Positions 58,441-64,000 of a stretch of 64,000 nucleotides of DNA are shown piece by piece. The stretch is from Triatoma infestans (taxonomy: Eukaryota > Arthropoda > Insecta > Hemiptera > Reduviidae). The stretch lies in the NCBI GenBank assembly GCA_011037195.1, contig JAAEAF010001501.1, forward strand, positions 124,001 to 188,000, written 5' to 3'. Position numbers and translations under genes: made by a program. Each line of letters opens with the position of its first letter. Position 1 is the stretch's first letter. The notes below the pieces were generated by a model. It was not told where the DNA came from, did no database searches, and saw nothing but the letters and a program-made list of their open reading frames with translations.

Positions 58441-58689
58441 GCAGCCAAGAATCAGTACAAATTATGATTAAAATTGAACTGTTGGTATATACTGAATATT
58501 GTCTATTGAAACATAATTTAAATTTTTTTTAGTCTTTTAGAAAAGGCGTTAAAGTATAGAGTAAGATACAATGCTCTGTGACTTGTCAAGGTATTTTGAT
58601 GCGGGCGGAGACCATAGATAATTATATAATATACTCTTCAAATTTACTTCTGTAGTCTTATAATCTCCCAAATGTAATTTGTTGTAGGG

Positions 58690-59050
58690 GATTATTACAC
58701 TGCGACCTGAAAGTTCTATTGTGCCCCCGGAGCCTTCTCAGCACATGCCGGCCGCCAAGGTGTTCACTAGCTACAGACAACACTGCCCATCACCGGACAG
58801 TGAGTTGTAGAGAAAGAGAAAATCCAAGGGCAGCATGCTGAATTCGATCTCCGGAACCTCCGCGTTGCTAGTCTAGCCCGCTACCACTGAGTTAATATCT
58901 TTCTGGTCCCTTGGCTTACGCCAATTAACTAGGGACGGAGGCTCCAGTTTGTGTACTGTTTGTAGTTTGAGTGGATTGTATACTGTTCTGACGAAATGCA
59001 TAGAGTACTGAGCTGTGGCAACAGAAACCCCTTGCGAGCAATTTCCCACA
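58690..59050 (-). mobile_element. Composite SINE (family 2, long form)
   Basis: Minus strand: 5' extension CCACAGCTCAGTACTCTATG..TTAATTGGCGTAAGCCAAGG, A-box-like CTCAGTGGTAGCGGGC (58876-58891), B-box-like GGAGATCGAATTC (58840-58852), body CTCACTGTCCGGTGATGGGC, and 3' end CAGGTCGCAGTGTAATAATC. It matches 14990-15395 over its whole length. Confidence 0.8.
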
Positions 59051-59220
59051 TACAATCAACACAGTGTTGATACAAACATTAAGTTGAAGTCATCTCTCTC
59101 TACACGAATTGATTTAGCCTTAATTTGGTGATGAATGAGAATCCAAAACCGGTAAGAAACAATAAAATGAAGCATGTTATTATAATGGATAAAATTTTAA
59201 GATGTTATCCAGTATTGCGG
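59041..59220 (+). repeat. Family B copy, decayed motif
   Basis: ACATACAATCAACACAGTGT then ACACGAATTGATTTAGCC and GATGAATGAGAATCCAAAAC, with CGGTAAG. The core has lost the leading CTGA. Confidence 0.65.
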
Positions 59221-59429
59221 ACCCAACTATATATTCAACAATGCTTGAAACTATTGTATATCTGGAAATATCCTTCTTGGAGTCCGGATTTCATAGCATG
59301 AGTTTGCCTTATTGTCTGGTTCCTTCAATGAATGGGACGGCTATGAAGTCATGAAAATAAAAGTGTACAAAACTGGTGCACAGTTTAAATACACTGCCTA
59401 ATCTATACATAAGTCCAAATCTACCGAAT

Positions 59430-59716
59430 TCCATGAATAAAAAAAGTGATAGGTATTTATGTGTTGTAGATAGTAAACAAAGTTTCGTGGGAGCCGTTTT
59501 CAAGAAAATCGCGAAAAACTGAAAAAGTATCACTCAGTAGAGTATCTAAAGTTTGAGCTTCCTGCGGCTTTTTCATTTTTGTGATATTTTGTTCACAGGA
59601 CACACACATACAGACCACTCGCTAAGGGGTCCCCAGGACATCTATTTCCGGTTAAAACTAAATTTGGAAAATTTGATAAGATCGCGATATTTTCACTCTA
59701 GGAATAAGAGAAAGTA
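59430..59716 (-). repeat. Family A copy
   Basis: GAGCCGTTTTCAAGAAAATC, GAGCTTCCTGCGGCTTTTTC, ACACACACATACAGACC, ending CTCTAGGAATAAGAGAAAGT. Confidence 0.75.
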
Positions 59717-59749
59717 AAAATGACTAAAGGTTCTGCGAAAGTTGAGATT

Positions 59750-60293
59750 AAGGGTTATGTTTTTCCTCTTTGTTGTTTTGGGAATCAGCCAGTGCAATTA
59801 CGATGGTCCTACCATCTAGTGATAGTCAGAGAAAGTAAGTATGAAATTCCAACTTGCAATATAATTTGTTAATAGCAAGTGCAAGAACAAGCAGTTACAG
59901 CAAATCGTTTACGTTCACATCAAATTTTTACTTCTCTTACAAATTTGTAAGAAATAAAATGATTTAAAATTATTCAAAAATATGTAATACATGTTCTGAG
60001 AATCCCTGAATATGAAAGAAAATGCTTTTAGCGAATTGAAAAATTACAGGAAGTCGAAACTTGGATATTCCATTCGCGTATTGGAATATAAAGTTTTCGC
60101 TCAAATTTCTACCATCGGAAGTGAATACAAAAAATATTTTAAAACAATCAGAATAAAGTTTTGCTGGTTCTTCTGATTTTCAATTAATTTTTTCTTGTTG
60201 TGGTGGTTGGTTTCTCTGACTATCTCTAGATGGTAGGACCATCGTAATTGCACTGGCTGATTCCCAAAACAAAGAGGAAAAACACAACCCTCA
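59750..60293. repeat. Inverted-repeat element with family A core
   Basis: Arms 59750-59835 and 60211-60293 are near-identical inverted copies of about 85 bases: GGGAATCAGCCAGTGCAATT faces AATTGCACTGGCTGATTCCC. The 375-base centre contains a family A-like segment (59985-60130: AGGAAGTCGAAACTTGGATA). Confidence 0.8.
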
Positions 60294-60299
60294 ATTTTT

Positions 60300-60900
60300 T
60301 TCTTTCCCGTTTTATCAAAGAAAATTATATTTAACAATTGATTATATACGGTATATTAATTTTGGAACAATAATAATTTTAGAAGAACATGCTCAAGGTT
60401 ATATTTATGAATTATTTTGGACTTAGTGGACCAGAACATTTCAAGGACTCCATGTTGCAGGAATATATTACAATAAAGTCAATAAGTATCAGAATGAATG
60501 GTGAATTAAACAAACAAGTTTTATGCTCTTTTTTTTCCTTTTTTTGATGCATTAAAATGGAACATAATGAACTAATCTCAATACCATCATCTTTCATGTA
60601 TTATAAACTAAATTTAATTTAGGTTGGCAAACCTGGAGAAAATTTGTTAAAGGACAAATTTGTTAAATATTAGTTAAAAAAAAAATAATAATAGGATATA
60701 ATGTGTCTATTTTTAAAGGAGAAGATATTTACTTAGATTATCATATCTATTGTATATTATGATAAATTATAATTATAATTGAGAAATTAAACATTTATTG
60801 ATAAGATTCTTAATTCACTTTTTTTCCACAGTTCCCAAAATTCAACTCAATATGTGTTTGTTTTTTTTTTAATAATTCGCCACATTATTCTCACCTTAAA
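60300..60900 (+). other. Intergenic AT-rich sequence
   Basis: No gene or element recognised. Confidence 0.5.
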
Positions 60901-60901
60901 C

Positions 60902-61240
60902 AACATTGCCATTATGATAAGGCGCCAAGCGATCAACGTAGACAAATTTCATTTTGACTTGTCCTTTCCGATTTCTTGAAACAACTTCTTTGATACAGTC
61001 AACTATTAATTATGGTCCTTCCCATGCTGGCCGCAACATCGGGACTTCCCCTTTTTCGATCACCGAGGTGTTCATAGTCCTTTTTTTGAACCCCGTACTA
61101 TAGCCGACCAGTATGGCAATAAGAACAGAGGAAGCTTTCGGTCCCAATTCCGTCGATGTTTGTTCGAAACATTCGCATATATTCTTGAAAATTCGTTCGC
61201 TCATACCATCTGATTGTTGATGGAGAGGGATGGTACTCGA
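60902..61240 (-). pseudogene. Gypsy (Ty3-like) LTR-retrotransposon integrase C-terminal remnant
   Basis: The minus strand from about 61225 reads LHQQSDGMSERIFKNI (usual PQSDGMVERFNRTL at the end of the integrase core), then VGYSTGF, and EGPxxV- and DRLAPY-like blocks: PMLRPAWEGP, stop, then KMKFVYVDRLAPYHNGNVV. This is the integrase C-terminal domain in the right order. A stop and eroded residues show decay. No LTR or other pol domain is seen around it. Confidence 0.75.
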
Positions 61241-61249
61241 TTTTGGTAC

Positions 61250-61745
61250 TTAATTTAATTAAGCAGCCACATTTTGAAAAAAATAAAATAGTATTTTCTT
61301 CTTCCAATATATTATTACTGTAGTATTATAACCAAGGCAGTATAATATAACTAAATCAGCCTTATTATTTAATCATTTGAACTAAACACTAGCTATCAAA
61401 GCCATTCGGGGTCAATGAAAACTGTACTAATTACCACCACATAATGAACTGTCATCGAATTAGTTCAACAATATACCCAGATTTCTATTTTACCCGCACC
61501 ATTCTTCTCTTTGTTATCAAAAATGATGTAATTTCTTATCTTCCATGAATAATAACAAAACTATTTTCTATTAATGTTTCTGGGAAAGGTCAACAAATCT
61601 TTGAAATAATTATTATCAACTTCAATTATTATAAAATCTGTATGTTTTACTTTTTTCTATTTTATTAAATTCTCTTACTTATTTACGATCTTAGGAATTT
61701 CAAAGTTGGTAAAGTACCCACCTGATTCGTAGTTTGTTATTAAAG
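61250..61745 (+). other. Intergenic AT-rich sequence
   Basis: Nothing recognised. Confidence 0.5.
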
Positions 61746-61749
61746 TGGT

Positions 61750-63060
61750 TTTATATTAAAGTGGTGCAACTTTACTCAATTTATTTTTCCTTTCTTTCTT
61801 TTTGTGTTTTTCAATTTTCTCAAAAATCGTTACAATGATTTTTTTTCAAACTAACTACATACATGAACGCCTATCACTTTTATTTTAAATATTTTTACTT
61901 TCTCTTACTCTCCTAGGAAAGTAAGGAAGTATTGTAATCGTGCCAAATTTCCTACTCGTATATCGTGTTTTAACCGAAAATACATGTTTTGAGGTCCCCT
62001 GAGTTCAAAAAAGTGGTTTTTACAAAGTGGTGTGTGTTTATGTGAACAACAAAGCTCAAGAACGAAAAATCGCAGAAAGTTCAAACCTGGTATTCCGTTT
62101 AGATATCACAACGGGATCCGACCATTTTTATATGTCAGAATTTCTCAATCGGAAGCGCATTACTTTACTGAATGGTTTTTATCACTTTTCTACGATTTTC
62201 TCTAAAATAGCCCCAACGATTTTTCTTTAAACTTGATACATTAATTGCACATATAAAGAGCTACAATTTTTATATAAATATAAAAGGATTTAAGGTGGGT
62301 TCTGGGAGATCGGTGGGATTACATTTTCCTCTAAAGTTCTATTTCAGTTTATTATACGATAATTCCATTATCTAAATAAAATTAAATAAATGCTGCCAAT
62401 ATTCCCTATTCAAAGAAAATCAGGTTGAACAAAAGTGCGTCTTTGTTGAAATTATTTTAGTTTTCTACAATTGGATCCATAAAAACAGTAACAGATTGTT
62501 ACACTAACTACGAAAATGGAGACCTATCACTTATTCCCGAGAAAGTTTATTTAAAGAAGTTTTTTTTTTAATTTAAGGCGCGACAACATCTATGGTCATT
62601 GGCGCCCGGAGCCTTCTCAGTGCACTGCCGGCCTCCGGACAGTGTTCTCTCGCTACGTACAACACTTCCATCACCTAACAGTGAGCTGTAGAGGCTCCTA
62701 TGACGAAAAATATCTAAGGACAGCAAAGCTGGACTCGAGTCCAGTACGCTAACCAATTGGCTTCCCTTTAAAGACGTTTTGGGGAAGAAACTATAGTTTT
62801 CTCAAAAAATTGATTGTAGTTTAGATTCTACAATTGAAGACAAGCAAACATTTAGTAAAAATGATAAGCTTGAAGAAAATTGATCATTTAAATCGCAATA
62901 CAAGAAATTCGTGTGATTTGTCCAGAAAAATTGAGTTTTGGAAGGTTACAGGACTGCTACAACGTTAAGCTTTCCTTTCTGAACTGTCATTTCAGTACTA
63001 AATTTATTGACTCTTAATATAAAGAAATATAATACGAAGTTACATTAAAAGGTTTAATGG
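61750..63060 (+). repeat. Family A copy split by a SINE
   Basis: TTTCTCTTACTCTCCTAGGA near 61900, GTGAACAACAAAGCTCAAGA, CTCAATCGGAAGCGC, TAGCCCCAACGATTTTTCTT, AAAGTTCTATTTCAGTTTAT. Interrupted at 62558 and resumed at about 62767 with TTTAAAGACGTTTTGGGG. Confidence 0.75.
62558..62766 (-). mobile_element. SINE family 2 copy with target-site duplication
   Basis: TTTAAAGA at 62550-62557 and 62767-62774 flanks it inside family A. Minus strand: TTGGTTAGCGTACTGGACT (A-box-like), CGAGTCCAGC (B-box remnant), CAGCTCACTGTTAGGTGATG, AGTGCACTGAGAAGGCTCCG, 3' end GCGCCTTAAATTAAAAA. Confidence 0.85.
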
Positions 63061-63084
63061 TATTACACATTTGAAATATTTCAG

Positions 63085-63230
63085 TGAATTGAAAAGGCAA
63101 GTTTTTTTGGGTAATCGTTGGTGGGGATGGGGGATTTCCTCAAAAAGGATTCCAATTAAATGGAAATATCTAAACGGAATACCAAGTAACAATTTTTCTC
63201 CAATTTCCTTTTTTAAAGAGAAAGTAAAAA
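63085..63230 (-). repeat. Family A-related fragment
   Basis: GGAAATATCTAAACGGAATA, CCAAGTAACAATTTTTC and AAAGAGAAAGTAAAAATG in minus order. Confidence 0.5.
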
Positions 63231-63234
63231 TGAA

Positions 63235-64000
63235 ATTTCCCAAATTATTTATGACCTTTTTATGGATTTCTTTTTTATTCTAAATAATCATATCAAATAA
63301 TGAGAAGTTCATATTTCCTTTGTTTGATTACTGTTACTAAAAAAATGATACCATAATAACCTCATAACAATAAACACAAAGAATAATTATTGTAATAAAC
63401 TGTAGAATTGTGGAACTCATTTATTGCCCAAATATAACATCAATTAATAATATTTCTAATTTTTTATTATTAAAACAATAAAATTAAGAATACAATTCAT
63501 TTTGATGACAATGCACAGTAAAGAGAACAAAAAAACAACAATCAATTTGCAGAGTTGAACACACTTGGTAATAATATGTCTCCCTATGTAATTACTTTCT
63601 AATTTATTTGCCAATTTCTGCTCATTTAAATTCTTCATATGTTCTTTACTATGAACCTTGACCTTATTAGGGCAATTTAATTAGAGTACCTGTGCCAAAT
63701 ATTTAATATTTAACCCAATTTGCTAAAGTTAGTTTTCTCGCTGTCCCCCAACAAGATACTAATCTAATATTTAAATAAATCTGTTGTAAATCACTCATAC
63801 GAGTTCCTCATATTGCTGCAAGTAATTATACAATTGCAGACATACTTTGAATTTTTTTTTTTTTTTTCAAATCTCTAACATAAATATATAGGTACATACT
63901 GGTGGACCCTATGTTCAGATAGTAACTTCAATTGTAGTCTAAAAGACAGATTCAATAACAATGAATGAAAGCAATTAAAATAAGCAATTTAACGCCAAAA
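63235..64000 (+). other. Intergenic AT-rich sequence to window end
   Basis: No gene or element recognised. Confidence 0.5.

Overview
The window is animal nuclear DNA, AT-rich and crowded with repeats. It carries spliced genes with GT..AG introns and no operon structure. An odorant-binding protein gene places it in an insect. Repeat density and very long introns would suit a hemipteran, but that is a guess.

Only two host genes can be supported, both on the + strand. (1) Positions 1-8559 hold the 3' half (six exons, 238 codons plus stop) of a selenium-binding protein 1 / methanethiol oxidase gene; its 5' half lies outside the window. (2) Positions 45982-57469 hold a complete seven-exon gene for a secreted classic six-cysteine odorant-binding protein of 146 residues, with introns up to 6.6 kb. 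I see no functional link between them; they are neighbours about 37 kb apart.

The rest is transposable-element territory. One unnamed dispersed repeat ('family A') has about 30 copies or fragments in both orientations; the fullest are about 0.75-1.4 kb. It hosts other insertions and carries most of the microsatellites. Recognisable transposons are: truncated non-LTR retrotransposons (Jockey-like and I/R1-like), a decayed mariner, a deleted pogo/Tigger element, a frameshifted PIF/Harbinger element, a fold-back Tc1-like element with a DUF4817-type transposase, an antisense fragment of a similar transposase, a Gypsy integrase remnant, and two tRNA-derived SINE families. There are also several anonymous fold-back elements.

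Layout: 0-9 kb SELENBP1 exons with a LINE, SINE and family A in the introns; 9-17 kb fold-backs, a nested repeat stack, a composite SINE and Harbinger; 17-31 kb SINE, Jockey LINEs, a fold-back MITE and mariner; 31-45 kb family A clusters, a 24-bp minisatellite, pogo, the DUF4817 fold-back and a large palindrome; 46-57.5 kb the OBP gene; 57.5-64 kb more family A, SINEs, a palindrome and the Gypsy remnant.

The most unusual signal is a hammerhead-ribozyme-like arrangement in at least four otherwise unrelated repeats: a CTGANGA-like core, one extra base, a short hairpin, GAAA, then a self-complementary tetra- or hexamer and a C. It resembles the motifs known from Penelope-like elements.
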